NCBI GenBank assembly: GCA_041170585.1
Contig: JBEDNN010000009.1
Span: 1 to 32,897 of the forward strand
Length of the DNA stretch: 32,897 bases
Origin: JBDLSY01 sp041170585
GTDB lineage: Bacteria; Pseudomonadota; Gammaproteobacteria; Burkholderiales; Burkholderiaceae_C
Direction of reading: 5' to 3'
Positions within the stretch are counted from its first letter, which is position 1. Each line of letters starts with the position of its first letter. The notes under the pieces are model-generated. The model ran no database searches and was not told the origin of the DNA. It was given only the letters and a program-made list of their open reading frames with translations. The position numbers and the translations under genes are program-made. Of this stretch, positions 18,531-26,689 are shown one piece after another.

Positions 18531-18557
18531 ATTTTATAGATTTTATAGATTTTATAA
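18531..18557 (+). repeat. 9-bp tandem repeat upstream of cydA
   Basis: ATTTTATAG twice, then ATTTTATAA. No hairpin is formed. It lies about 200 bases upstream of the cydA start. Confidence 0.8.
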
Positions 18558-18620
18558 ATATTTTAAAATCCTGTTTTATCCTTTAATCTTAAAAATCCTG
18601 ATTCTAATGATTATTAATTG

Positions 18621-18734
18621 GGTAATGTTAAATTTTAATTTTTACAGTATTTATGTTGGTATATTGTCTTATTGATTTTATTAATTATTTTTTAATTATT
18701 AAATTTTTTGTATCAATGCTATTTAAACATTACC
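18621..18734 (-). mobile_element. Element A copy 4 (diverged IS1-derived MITE)
   Basis: It begins GGTAATGTTAAATTTTAATT and ends TATTTAAACATTACC, 114 bp like copies 1-3 but with more base differences. No perfect abutting target duplication is present; TTAATTG occurs on both sides but offset by three bases. This suggests an older insertion with decayed flanks. Confidence 0.88.
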
Positions 18735-18827
18735 CCGTTAATTGTTTATATATACTAAAATACTCTTAGAACTGTAGGCTTTTTCGTATAAATACGGATT
18801 TAAAACAGTCTAAATGTTTAAAGAAAT

Positions 18828-18942
18828 GGTAATGTTAAATTTTAACTTTTATAATATTTATACTGGTGCAGTAGCCTGTTGATTTTTACTGGTTGCTTCT
18901 TAAGTATTAAATTTTTTGTATCAGTGCTATTTGAACATTACC
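18828..18942 (-). mobile_element. Element A copy 5 (diverged IS1-derived MITE)
   Basis: It begins GGTAATGTTAAATTTTAACT and ends CTATTTGAACATTACC, 115 bp, and is a direct repeat of copy 4 with a 93-base gap. The middle differs most from the other copies, and no 8-bp target duplication is visible, so it is probably old. Confidence 0.86.
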
Positions 18943-19087
18943 GAATTTTTTATGTAATATTTTTTAAATGTATACTGTGTCAAGTGTATACCGCAAACAA
19001 TACCTATCATTAATATTTACTTTTAAAAATAAAAATTAATAGTGTATCAATAATACTCATCAATAAATATTCATCAACAAAAACGAT

Positions 19088-20131
19088 ATGAAAATTTCAC
19101 ATAGACACATTTCACCCGCCCATCCACCTTTGGTCATTGCAGATATGGGAATTAATCACGGGGGTAGTTTAGAGGTTGCTAAAGCGATGGTGTTGGCTGC
19201 TAGCCAGTCAGGTTGTGAAATGATTAAACATCAAACACATTTTGTTGAAGATGAAATGACTGAAGAAGCAAAAAGCATTTTCCCACCTAATGCCGATGTG
19301 TCCATTTGGGAGGTGATGGAACGGTGTGCTTTGTCAAAAACCGATGAAATTGCACTCAAAAATTATACTGAATCGTTAGGTATGATGTATATTTCTACAC
19401 CATTCTCACGTGCGGCAGCTGATTTTTTAAATGAAATCGGTGTACCTGCATTTAAAATTGGTTCTGGTGAGTGTAACCATTTACCCTTAATTCGACATAT
19501 TGCTAGTTTTGGAAAACCAATTATTATGAGTACGGGTATGCAGACCATAGAAAGTTTGCGCCCTGCTGTACAAATTTTAATAGAGTCTAAAGTACCTTTT
19601 GCTTTGCTAGAGTGTACTAATTTATACCCATCACCGCCTGAAATTGTGAGTTTACAAGGTGTAACTGATTTACAAAAAGCCTTTCCAGAAGCAATGGTTG
19701 GTTTTTCTGACCACAGTATCGGTTCTGAAATGGCTTTAGCGTCGGTTGCTTTAGGAGCTTGTATTTTAGAGCGACATTATACCGATAGCCGTTATCGTAA
19801 AGGACCTGATATTATTTGTTCAATGGATCCAGTAGAACTTAAATATTTAATTGATCGTTCACGCGAAATACACACTGCACTGCATAATCAGAAAAAAAGA
19901 ACTGTACAAGAAGAAGCAGTTTATCGTTTTGCACGGGGTTCAGTGGTGGCTGACACCGCATTAAAAGCAGGTGATATTATTACTAAAGATAATATTTGGG
20001 CACGTCGTCCTGGTTCTGGTGAAATTTCGGTAGAATATTTTGATTTATTGATGGGAGCTAAAGTATTACGCGATTTAAATAAAAATCAGCAGTTATTATG
20101 GTCTGATATTGAATTAATAAAATCTACTTAA
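19088..20131 (+). CDS. neuB: Sialic acid synthase family protein (NeuB-like)
   Basis: NeuB-family enzymes condense phosphoenolpyruvate with an N-acetylhexosamine (ManNAc for Neu5Ac) to make nine-carbon sialic acids used on surface glycans. The 347 residues show a TIM barrel with GINHGGSLEVAK, IKHQTH, FKIGSGECNHLPL and FSDHSIGSEMALA, the metal/substrate segment ERHYTDSRYRKGPDI, and a C-terminal antifreeze-like SAF domain (about 285-345, DNIWARRPGSGEIS). From memory it is close in wording to Campylobacter NeuB. Legionaminic or pseudaminic acid synthases (NeuB2, PseI) are alternatives. No neuA, neuC or glycosyltransferase lies nearby. The stop codon falls inside a 10-bp tandem duplication (AATCTACTTA twice). 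Confidence 0.9.
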   Translation: MKISHRHISPAHPPLVIADMGINHGGSLEVAKAMVLAASQSGCEMIKHQTHFVEDEMTEEAKSIFPPNADVSIWEVMERCALSKTDEIALKNYTESLGMMYISTPFSRAAADFLNEIGVPAFKIGSGECNHLPLIRHIASFGKPIIMSTGMQTIESLRPAVQILIESKVPFALLECTNLYPSPPEIVSLQGVTDLQKAFPEAMVGFSDHSIGSEMALASVALGACILERHYTDSRYRKGPDIICSMDPVELKYLIDRSREIHTALHNQKKRTVQEEAVYRFARGSVVADTALKAGDIITKDNIWARRPGSGEISVEYFDLLMGAKVLRDLNKNQQLLWSDIELIKST

Positions 20132-20205
20132 ATCTACTTAATAAATAAAAACACAAAGAGTAAATACAAATAATATTTAATTTTAATACTTTATAAAGTG
20201 CTACT

Positions 20206-20529
20206 ATGATTACTGAAGTAAAACCTGCTGCTGCACTAGCTATGCAAAACAATGGGGCTGTTATTGTAGATGTTCGCGAGCCTTGGGAGATTGCAGTTGC
20301 AAGCGTATCCAACACACTCAATATTCCAATGAATACAATTCCCAGCCGATTAGATGAATTGCTTGAACTAGCCAAACTTAAATCTTTATTAATTTTATGC
20401 CATCACGGACGCAGAAGTTTAAATGTAGCACGTTTTTTAGAGCAACATAATATAGGTACTATTTATAATATTACAGGGGGGTGCGATGCTTGGTCCCTTG
20501 ACGTTGATATTCAGTTACCAAGATACTGA
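20206..20529 (+). CDS. Single-domain rhodanese-like sulfurtransferase
   Basis: The 107-residue protein is one rhodanese domain: VIVDVREPWE near the start and the active loop CHHGRRS with catalytic Cys65, ending GGCDAWS. Such proteins carry sulfane sulfur as a persulfide in the cytoplasm; the acceptor is unknown. It follows neuB by 74 bases and precedes tolC on the same strand; a rhodanese gene before tolC is, to my memory, a common betaproteobacterial arrangement. Confidence 0.93.
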   Translation: MITEVKPAAALAMQNNGAVIVDVREPWEIAVASVSNTLNIPMNTIPSRLDELLELAKLKSLLILCHHGRRSLNVARFLEQHNIGTIYNITGGCDAWSLDVDIQLPRY

Positions 20530-20836
20530 TGATAGTATCCTTGAAGTATTCTTTATAAAAAATAATAAGTTAAATAACCGCTATAGTGTTTCAGTGTGTT
20601 TATTTGCTTATTTATCTGTTCATTTATTTGTTTGTCTATCTAAATGGTAGTTAAAAATTAACTGTGTTGTATAAGCAATTTTGGTATTGCTACTTAAAAA
20701 TAGTTTTTGTATTTTTTATCTAAAATAAGCCTTATTTTTGCTAAGAAATTATTATAAATATACGCCTTAACCATATTAAAGTAGCAATGCCGCAATTTTA
20801 TATATTTACTGTGTTAATACTCATCTCTTTTTCGCT
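20530..20836. other. Spacer between rhodanese and tolC genes
   Basis: This 307-base spacer holds a TTTATTTGTTTG-like low-complexity tract (about 20598-20640) and element B copy 2 with its target duplications (20675-20799). The last 37 bases lead into tolC. No gene or clear promoter is visible. Confidence 0.8.
20683..20791 (-). mobile_element. Element B copy 2 (109-bp MITE)
   Basis: It begins GGTATTGCTACTTAAAAATA and ends ATATTAAAGTAGCAATGCC, so the two ends form an inverted repeat (GGYATTGCTACTT). A perfect 8-bp target duplication, GCAATTTT, flanks it at 20675-20682 and 20792-20799. It has no coding capacity. Confidence 0.9.
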
Positions 20837-22189
20837 ATGCTAAAAAAAAATAAACCTTTTAAATATATAACTTCATCAATACCTTGGGTATTTGGTTTTA
20901 TAACTTTCAGCAATGTTTATGCAGAAATAAAGCCAGAAATGACGGTTTTAACGCTTTATCAGGCGGCACAAAGCTACGATGCTAGCTTTAAATCTGCTAA
21001 GTTGGCTTTACAAGCCAATCAAGAAAAAATAATTCAGACAAAAGCTTTGTCTAGCCCTACTGCAAACGCTTTGGTTAATGCAAATATTAACTATGCCAAT
21101 TTGATTAATACGCCTATTACAACCCACAGTTATGGTGGGGCTTCGGTAGTCTTAGCAGCCAATTATCCGATATGGCGGCCGAGTTTAAAGCAAGTTGTTA
21201 ATCAAGCTGAAGTGGGTGTATTGATTTCAAAAGCCACCCTTGCTAACGCTGAACAAGAATTAATATTGCGGGTAACACAGGCTTATTTTGATGTCTTACT
21301 GGCACATTCTACTTTGGTAACGATTACGGCACAAAAAGTAGCGGTTACGCAACAACTTGAACAAGCTAAACGTGAATTTGAAGTAGGTACTAAAACTATT
21401 TTAGACACCAACGAATCCCAGTCGCGTTATGATGCTTTATTGGCACAAGAAGTCGTTGCCACAGGTGAAGTACTCGCAAAAGAAGATGCATTGTCGTTAT
21501 TAACGGGTATAAAAGCACCTGTTTTATCACAGGTAAACCAAGCGATATTAATAGATTTACCTGTACCTAGTGATAAATCAGTATGGGCAACCCGTGCTGA
21601 ACAAGCCAATATTGCTGTACAAGTTGCTCAATTAACAGCGGAGTTAGCCAAATCTGAAATAAAACGTAATCAATTAAATAAAAAAATGACAGTTGATTTA
21701 AACAGTAGCTTGTCTTTTAATAGAGGTATACGCTCTATGACTGCCAATGCTAATAGTAGTGTAGTATTAGCAACCATTGGTATTCAAGCAAATTACCCTG
21801 TATATTCATCGGGTAACTTAGACAGTAAAGACCGTGAAGCAGTGTTAAATTATGATAAAGCTTTGTCTGATTTAGAAGCTGTACGGCGTAATGTATCACA
21901 GGCAGCACGACAAACTTATTTAGGATTCACTTATGGTATTGCACAAATAAAAGCACTTGAATCAAGTCTTAAATCCAGTAAAACTCTATTGGATTCTACT
22001 AAATTAGGTTACAGTGTGGGTGTGCGTATTAATTTAGATGTCTTAAATGCTCAACAACTCATTGCTATTAATCAAACACAGTTAAACAAAGTACGATACG
22101 ATACTTTAATGTTAGGTTTGCGTTTAAAGGCACTGACTGCACAATTAACTATAGATGATCTGACTGCTTTAGCAGCACAACTTAAATAA
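20837..22189 (+). CDS. tolC: TolC family outer membrane efflux protein
   Basis: TolC-type proteins form the outer membrane and periplasmic channel of drug efflux pumps and type I secretion systems. The 450-residue protein has a signal peptide (basic MLKKNKPFKY, hydrophobic core, cleavage near VYA|EI, about residue 29) and two outer membrane efflux repeats rich in Ala/Gln/Leu coiled coils (about 38-225 and 250-445). LYQAAQSYDASFKSAKLAL and LLDSTKLGYSVGVRINLDVLNAQQ are typical. No inner-membrane or adaptor partner is nearby, as usual for tolC. The stop is followed by a 12-bp duplication (AATGAAACACAT twice). Confidence 0.92.
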   Translation: MLKKNKPFKYITSSIPWVFGFITFSNVYAEIKPEMTVLTLYQAAQSYDASFKSAKLALQANQEKIIQTKALSSPTANALVNANINYANLINTPITTHSYGGASVVLAANYPIWRPSLKQVVNQAEVGVLISKATLANAEQELILRVTQAYFDVLLAHSTLVTITAQKVAVTQQLEQAKREFEVGTKTILDTNESQSRYDALLAQEVVATGEVLAKEDALSLLTGIKAPVLSQVNQAILIDLPVPSDKSVWATRAEQANIAVQVAQLTAELAKSEIKRNQLNKKMTVDLNSSLSFNRGIRSMTANANSSVVLATIGIQANYPVYSSGNLDSKDREAVLNYDKALSDLEAVRRNVSQAARQTYLGFTYGIAQIKALESSLKSSKTLLDSTKLGYSVGVRINLDVLNAQQLIAINQTQLNKVRYDTLMLGLRLKALTAQLTIDDLTALAAQLK

Positions 22190-22250
22190 TGAAACACATA
22201 ATGAAACACATAAATAGGTAGTAAAATTTAAAATAAATACTTAAATAAAT

Positions 22251-22277
22251 AATATAAATAATATAAATAATATAAAT
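22251..22277 (+). repeat. 9-bp tandem repeat between tolC and the DUF1841 gene
   Basis: AATATAAAT is repeated exactly three times, followed by a partial unit, ending about 30 bases before the next start codon. Confidence 0.8.
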
Positions 22278-22310
22278 AATTAAATTTGTTATTTAAAGGT
22301 CTAAAACAGT

Positions 22311-22736
22311 ATGTTTAATCCATCAACTACAGATGTTAGGCGCTTTTTTTGTCAAACTTATTATAAGTATCGCAATAAAACTGTTTTGACTCCCTTAGAA
22401 ACTATAGCTTCACGTTGGTTGGTAGAACACCCTGAATACCATTTAGATTTAATAGATGAGCAAGCGGCTATCACTAAATTATATTCGTCTGAAGCAGGGT
22501 GTATTAATCCATTTTTACATTTATCTATGCATTTGTCTATCAGTGAGCAAGTTCAAGCTGATATTCCTATAGGCTTAAAACCTGCTTATGCCGCAGCTTT
22601 ATCTAAAATAGGTGATCAACACCACACACACCATGCGATAATGGAGGTGTTAGGCCGTGTACTATGGGAGTCACAACGGTTTAATGTCCCGCCTAATATG
22701 TCGGCTTTTGTTGAAGGTGTACGCCGTTTGGTTTGA
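22311..22736 (+). CDS. DUF1841 family protein
   Basis: The 141-residue cytoplasmic protein matches my memory of DUF1841: an opening like MFNPSTTDVRRFFC, the segment LTPLETIASRWLVEHPEYH, a His-rich central part (LHLSMHLSISEQ, GDQHHTHHAIMEVLGR) and a short C-terminal helix. The family is small, of unknown function, and mainly proteobacterial. It lies between tolC and lplT on the same strand. Downstream, overlapping small stems (TGCATT/AATGCA at 22741-22756 and GCATAC/GTATGT at 22754-22769) are present but lack a T-run. Confidence 0.85.
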   Translation: MFNPSTTDVRRFFCQTYYKYRNKTVLTPLETIASRWLVEHPEYHLDLIDEQAAITKLYSSEAGCINPFLHLSMHLSISEQVQADIPIGLKPAYAAALSKIGDQHHTHHAIMEVLGRVLWESQRFNVPPNMSAFVEGVRRLV

Positions 22737-22831
22737 CAAGTGCATTAAATAATGCATACTAAAGTATGTAATGTTAAAGCATACAATGCCATTATTGTTA
22801 GTTATTTTAATCCTACACCGTAAAGTAATTT

Positions 22832-24208
22832 ATGATTTCAAATAAAATGTATACGGAAAAGAGTGATACCAAAACCGTCATTAATACCCATAATGGTAGT
22901 ATGGGACGGGGATTTTATACGATTATGCTGGCGCAATTTTGTTCGTCTTTAGCTGACAATGCTTTATTTGTTGTTGTGGTTAAACTGCTAGGCGATTCGC
23001 CCGATTCTGATTGGAAAAAAGCAGCTTTAGTGCCTATGTTTGCCTTTTTCTATGTACTACTAGCACCATTTTTAGGGGTCTTTGCAGATTCACGTCCAAA
23101 AGGTAAGGTGATGTCTTACAGTAATTTGATTAAAGTATTGGGTTGTTTTTTAATGTTTACGCCTATTTCACCACTAATTGCATTTGCAGTGGTTGGTTTA
23201 GGGGCTGCGGCTTATAGCCCAGCAAAGTACGGTATTTTAACTGAATTATTGCCTACTTCTAAATTAATTAAAGCAAACGGTTGGATTGAAGGTTTAACGA
23301 TTTTATCAATTATTTTGGGAGTCGTGTTGGGTGGTCAGTTGGTAGGCGACACTATGACGAGCTATTTTTCGCTAATTGATTTGCCTTACCTTGATAAACC
23401 AGAACAAATAGCAATTGTAATTTTGTTACTTATTTATGCTTTAGCAGCTTTATTTAATAGGGGTATTCCTCGTACTGATGCCCCATTGATTCCTATGCCT
23501 AAAAATCAATTAATAGTCATTAAAGATTTTTTTAAGTGTAACAGTGCTTTATGGACCGATAAACTTGGACAAATTTCTCTTGCCACTACTACATTATTTT
23601 GGGGAGTTTCAGCAAATTTACGTTATATTGTCTTGGCTTGGGCTGCTGTATCTTTAAGTTATGATACGACCCAAGCAACCAGTTTAGTTGCTGTTGTAGC
23701 AATTGGTACGGCATTTGGTGCGGTTTATGCTTCTTTGAAAATGCGTTTAGATGAAGCACCTAAGGTAATGAATTTAGCGATTTTAATGGGGTTATTAATC
23801 ATAGCTATGTTGGCGATTCGTAATGATGTGACTCTTCCGTTTATTGGAGCATTTCAAGTAAAAGCCTTGTGGTTTGCTATTCCATTTTTAATTATTTTGG
23901 GAGGTATAGGGGGCTTTATTGTTGTCCCTATGAATGCTTTATTGCAACACCGTGGGCATAGTTTAATGGGAGCGGGACGTAGTATTGCTGTACAAAATTT
24001 CAACGAGCAAGCCTGTATTTTAGTACTTGGCTTTAGCTATACTTTTGCTACTGGTGCTGGCTTTCCTATGTATGCTACTTTACTATCGTTTGGGGGGTTA
24101 GTTGCTGGGGTGATGTGGTTAATTAAACGCTTACATAACTATAATTTACGCCGCTATCCTAAAGATTTGGCTATTCTCTTAAATAAAGCACGTGAAATTG
24201 AGCATTAA
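22832..24208 (+). CDS. lplT: Lysophospholipid transporter LplT (MFS)
   Basis: LplT flips lysophospholipids across the inner membrane so they can be re-acylated. The 458-residue protein has about 12 membrane segments of the major facilitator type. It shows the family phrases GFYTIMLAQFCSSLADNAL, PAKYGILTELLP and LIKANGWIEG. The first 23 residues are polar and may be extra; Met24 (MGRGFYTIM) is an alternative start. In enterobacteria lplT is followed by the acyltransferase aas, which is absent here; a lone lplT is usual in betaproteobacteria as I recall. A mobile-element-derived terminator starts 12 bases after the stop. Confidence 0.92.
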   Translation: MISNKMYTEKSDTKTVINTHNGSMGRGFYTIMLAQFCSSLADNALFVVVVKLLGDSPDSDWKKAALVPMFAFFYVLLAPFLGVFADSRPKGKVMSYSNLIKVLGCFLMFTPISPLIAFAVVGLGAAAYSPAKYGILTELLPTSKLIKANGWIEGLTILSIILGVVLGGQLVGDTMTSYFSLIDLPYLDKPEQIAIVILLLIYALAALFNRGIPRTDAPLIPMPKNQLIVIKDFFKCNSALWTDKLGQISLATTTLFWGVSANLRYIVLAWAAVSLSYDTTQATSLVAVVAIGTAFGAVYASLKMRLDEAPKVMNLAILMGLLIIAMLAIRNDVTLPFIGAFQVKALWFAIPFLIILGGIGGFIVVPMNALLQHRGHSLMGAGRSIAVQNFNEQACILVLGFSYTFATGAGFPMYATLLSFGGLVAGVMWLIKRLHNYNLRRYPKDLAILLNKAREIEH

Positions 24209-24220
24209 ATAAGATTAATT

Positions 24221-24265
24221 GGCATTGCTACTTTAACCATATTAAAGTAGCAATGCCCTATTTTT
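24221..24265 (+). terminator. Terminator of lplT formed by element B copy 3
   Basis: GGCATTGCTACTTTAA (24221-24236) pairs perfectly with TTAAAGTAGCAATGCC (24242-24257) around a 5-base loop, a 16-bp stem, followed by CTA and then TTTTT (24261-24265). It lies 12 bases after the lplT stop on the sense strand. It has the full form of a Rho-independent terminator; its use as one is an inference. Confidence 0.75.
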
Positions 24266-24278
24266 AAGTAGCAATACC
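24221..24278 (+). mobile_element. Element B copy 3 (58-bp shortened MITE)
   Basis: The copy begins GGCATTGCTACTTTAA and ends TTTTTAAGTAGCAATACC. It is flanked by a perfect 8-bp duplication, GATTAATT, at 24213-24220 and 24279-24286. Compared with the 108-109 bp copies, the middle is lost and the left end is present twice as an inverted repeat. The flanking duplication shows this short form was itself inserted as a unit or shrank afterwards without touching its ends. Confidence 0.9.
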
Positions 24279-24331
24279 GATTAATTTAATTAAGTAGGTA
24301 TTAATTAAATACTATGCATATTTAATTTTAG

Positions 24332-24360
24332 TATTTATTTAATATTTATTTAATATTTAT
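24332..24360 (+). repeat. 11-bp tandem repeat abutting the histidine kinase start codon
   Basis: TATTTATTTAA occurs twice, then TATTTAT runs directly into the ATG at 24361. There is no Shine-Dalgarno sequence in or after it. Confidence 0.82.
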
Positions 24361-26538
24361 ATGTCAAATCGCTTCTATATTTTATTTGATTCGTGGCTTA
24401 TGTTTAAGCGTAAATTAGCCCATTTAATTCACAGTATTTTAAATACACCACGTTTAGAGCAAACCAGTCCTTTGAGAGGGTGGCTAATTTTGTTGGTGAT
24501 GTTTTTCATATTTTCACTAATTTTTGGGTTTATTTGGGTATCATACTTTTACCAAAGTACTCAAGCCGCTCAATCTTTACAAGAAAATACACACAAAATT
24601 GCCGCCCATATTCAAAGACGTTTATTACAAGATATTCAAACAGCACAATTATTACCTTACTTAACGAATAAGCCTTATACAACGAATCAAATACCGCCGC
24701 CAAATAGATCGAATAACGTATTAAATAATGGATTAAATAATGGATTAAATTTAGCATTAACACATAAAATAAAACAACTACAAGCTGACCGCCCCGATAT
24801 ATTAAGAGTGCAATATTGGTATTCTAATGATTTAGCAGGGTGTATATCACAGTGTCAATTATTACAAGATTTTATTTCTCAAGCTGCCCCGCACAATATC
24901 GTTAGCTCCGATGCTAGTTTAATACCTGATATCTCTAAACACACATTGATATCACTAAGTTCTAATCAAGCGGAACTATTTAGTTCGCCTTATAGTTTGC
25001 CTTATGTTGTTAAAACACTTGATAAAGTACTTGATACGAGTGCCCAAGTTATAGATTTATGGCTTATGCAAGTTCATGGTGTGGGTTACCGTTATATAAG
25101 GCTTACTTATAGTTTGCAGCGAATTTTATCTCAAACTACCCAACAGTTTGATTTGGATACTGACACGGCTTTTTTATTACCAAATGGTCAGTTAATCGTT
25201 GAAAATAAGCTATTTCAACGAAAATTTGCTGGACAGTCAGCCATTAGTCTTCTTAAGATACCGGGGCTTTCTTTACAATTTAAATTGATTGACTTTGCAG
25301 TCTCAACCTCATTTTTGCCCAATTTTTTAACCAATACTGTTTCATCTTTAGCCGCTTTATTAGTATTTTCGGTATTATTATTGTGCATTGATGTACGCAA
25401 ACGATTACAAGTGCAAAGTGTACTTGAGCAACAATATGCCTTACAAAAAGCAATGGAAGATTCTTTGGTAACAGGGCTACGGGCGCGTGATTTTTTGGGT
25501 ATAACTATTTATGTTAATCCTGCGTTATGCCGTATGCTGGGATTCTCTATGACAGAACTTGTAGGGTGTCCTTTACCCATGCCGTATTGGCCACCTGAAG
25601 AGACACCTGAATATCAAGCAAGGTATAAACAGCCATTACCCGTTGATAATATCCATTCAAATGGCTTTGAAACTATTTTTATGCGTAAAGATGGTGTTCG
25701 CTTCCCCGTATTAATTTTTGAAGCCCCTCTACTCAATGCTCAAGGTATACAAACAGGCTGGATGAGTTCTATTGTAGATACAACGTATCAAAAAAATATA
25801 GAGCTTATTACGCGACAACAACAAGAGCAATTGGCCCAGCAAGCACGGTTAGCGACTATGGGTGAATTGTCTAGTACGTTGTCTCATGAGTTAAACCAGC
25901 CATTGGCCGCTATTTCTAGTTATGCAACAGCTACTTTAAATATGCTTGAATCAGGTATGGCTCAACCCAATGATGTCCAAGAAGGACTTTTGCGTATTAG
26001 TAAGCAGGCACAGCGGGCTGGTTTAGTCATTCGTAGTATCCATGATTTTGTACGACGAAAGAACTCTGTGCGAGAGACTGTTGATTTAAGCATAGTATTA
26101 AAAGGCATATATCCTTTAATTGAATTACAGGCTAAACATTTAAAAACTCAAGTTGTGTTGAAGTCAGCACAGATTATTCCTGACGTATTGATTGACCGTT
26201 TAATGTTAGAACAAGTGATGCTAAACTTAACTCGCAATGCTATGGAGGCTATGAAACATTTACCTATTAATGACCGTAATCTCTCTATCAATATTCAGCA
26301 TTATCAGACCAATACTGAAAGTAAAGTTCATTTTTGCGTATCTGATTGTGGTGATGGTGTTACAGATGAGCTGGGACAAAAGATATTTAGTGCTTTTTTT
26401 AGTACTAAAGAAGAGGGTATGGGTATGGGTTTAGCAATTTGTCGTACTGTTATTGAAGCAGCACATGGCCGTTTATGGTACGAAAATACTAGTAAAGGTT
26501 GTAATTTTATTGTTGAGTTACCTGCACACTATTCATAA
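24361..26538 (+). CDS. Membrane sensor histidine kinase with PAS domain
   Basis: This is an inner membrane sensor kinase of the FixL/DctB-like type. Of 725 residues, a first membrane helix lies at about 40-64, an extracytoplasmic sensor region at about 65-325, a second helix at about 328-348, a PAS domain at about 365-480, and the HisKA dimerisation helix with phospho-acceptor His509 (SHELNQPLAAI). The ATPase domain has the N box (LNLTRNAMEAM) and glycine boxes (DCGDGVT, GMGMGLAICRTVIEAAHG). The signal is unknown. No response regulator is adjacent; rhlE follows. The first ATG touches a tandem repeat and has no ribosome site; Met14 (24400) is an alternative. A small duplication encodes LNNGLNNGLN near residue 122. 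Confidence 0.9.
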   Translation: MSNRFYILFDSWLMFKRKLAHLIHSILNTPRLEQTSPLRGWLILLVMFFIFSLIFGFIWVSYFYQSTQAAQSLQENTHKIAAHIQRRLLQDIQTAQLLPYLTNKPYTTNQIPPPNRSNNVLNNGLNNGLNLALTHKIKQLQADRPDILRVQYWYSNDLAGCISQCQLLQDFISQAAPHNIVSSDASLIPDISKHTLISLSSNQAELFSSPYSLPYVVKTLDKVLDTSAQVIDLWLMQVHGVGYRYIRLTYSLQRILSQTTQQFDLDTDTAFLLPNGQLIVENKLFQRKFAGQSAISLLKIPGLSLQFKLIDFAVSTSFLPNFLTNTVSSLAALLVFSVLLLCIDVRKRLQVQSVLEQQYALQKAMEDSLVTGLRARDFLGITIYVNPALCRMLGFSMTELVGCPLPMPYWPPEETPEYQARYKQPLPVDNIHSNGFETIFMRKDGVRFPVLIFEAPLLNAQGIQTGWMSSIVDTTYQKNIELITRQQQEQLAQQARLATMGELSSTLSHELNQPLAAISSYATATLNMLESGMAQPNDVQEGLLRISKQAQRAGLVIRSIHDFVRRKNSVRETVDLSIVLKGIYPLIELQAKHLKTQVVLKSAQIIPDVLIDRLMLEQVMLNLTRNAMEAMKHLPINDRNLSINIQHYQTNTESKVHFCVSDCGDGVTDELGQKIFSAFFSTKEEGMGMGLAICRTVIEAAHGRLWYENTSKGCNFIVELPAHYS

Positions 26539-26566
26539 TATTCATAATAGTTATAAATTCTATAAA

Positions 26567-26606
26567 ATATTTTGAAGATATTTTGAAGATATTTTGAAGA
26601 TATTTT
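26567..26606 (+). repeat. 11-bp tandem repeat after the histidine kinase gene
   Basis: ATATTTTGAAG occurs three times exactly, then ATATTTTA. In addition, the stop codon region itself carries a 9-bp duplication (ATTCATAAT twice). No hairpin is formed. Confidence 0.85.
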
Positions 26607-26689
26607 AAAAAAAGCAACAAAAATAATATTTATTTATATATTTTTGTGTACAGTTAAACGTTTTTTATTTTGAAGCCGTAAAATAAGGT

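Larger units (their letters stand above)
18335..19087. other. Divergent cydA/neuB spacer with two element A copies
   Basis: This 753-base spacer separates cydA (minus) from neuB (plus). It contains a 9-bp tandem repeat at 18531-18557, two element A copies in the same orientation (18621-18734 and 18828-18942), and AT-rich sequence where both promoters must lie. I see no gene and no confident promoter or FNR/ArcA-type site. Confidence 0.8.

Noticed and set aside
22741..22769. Terminator after the DUF1841 gene
   Set aside because: Two overlapping 6-bp stems can form but neither is followed by a T-run, so I mention it only under the gene.
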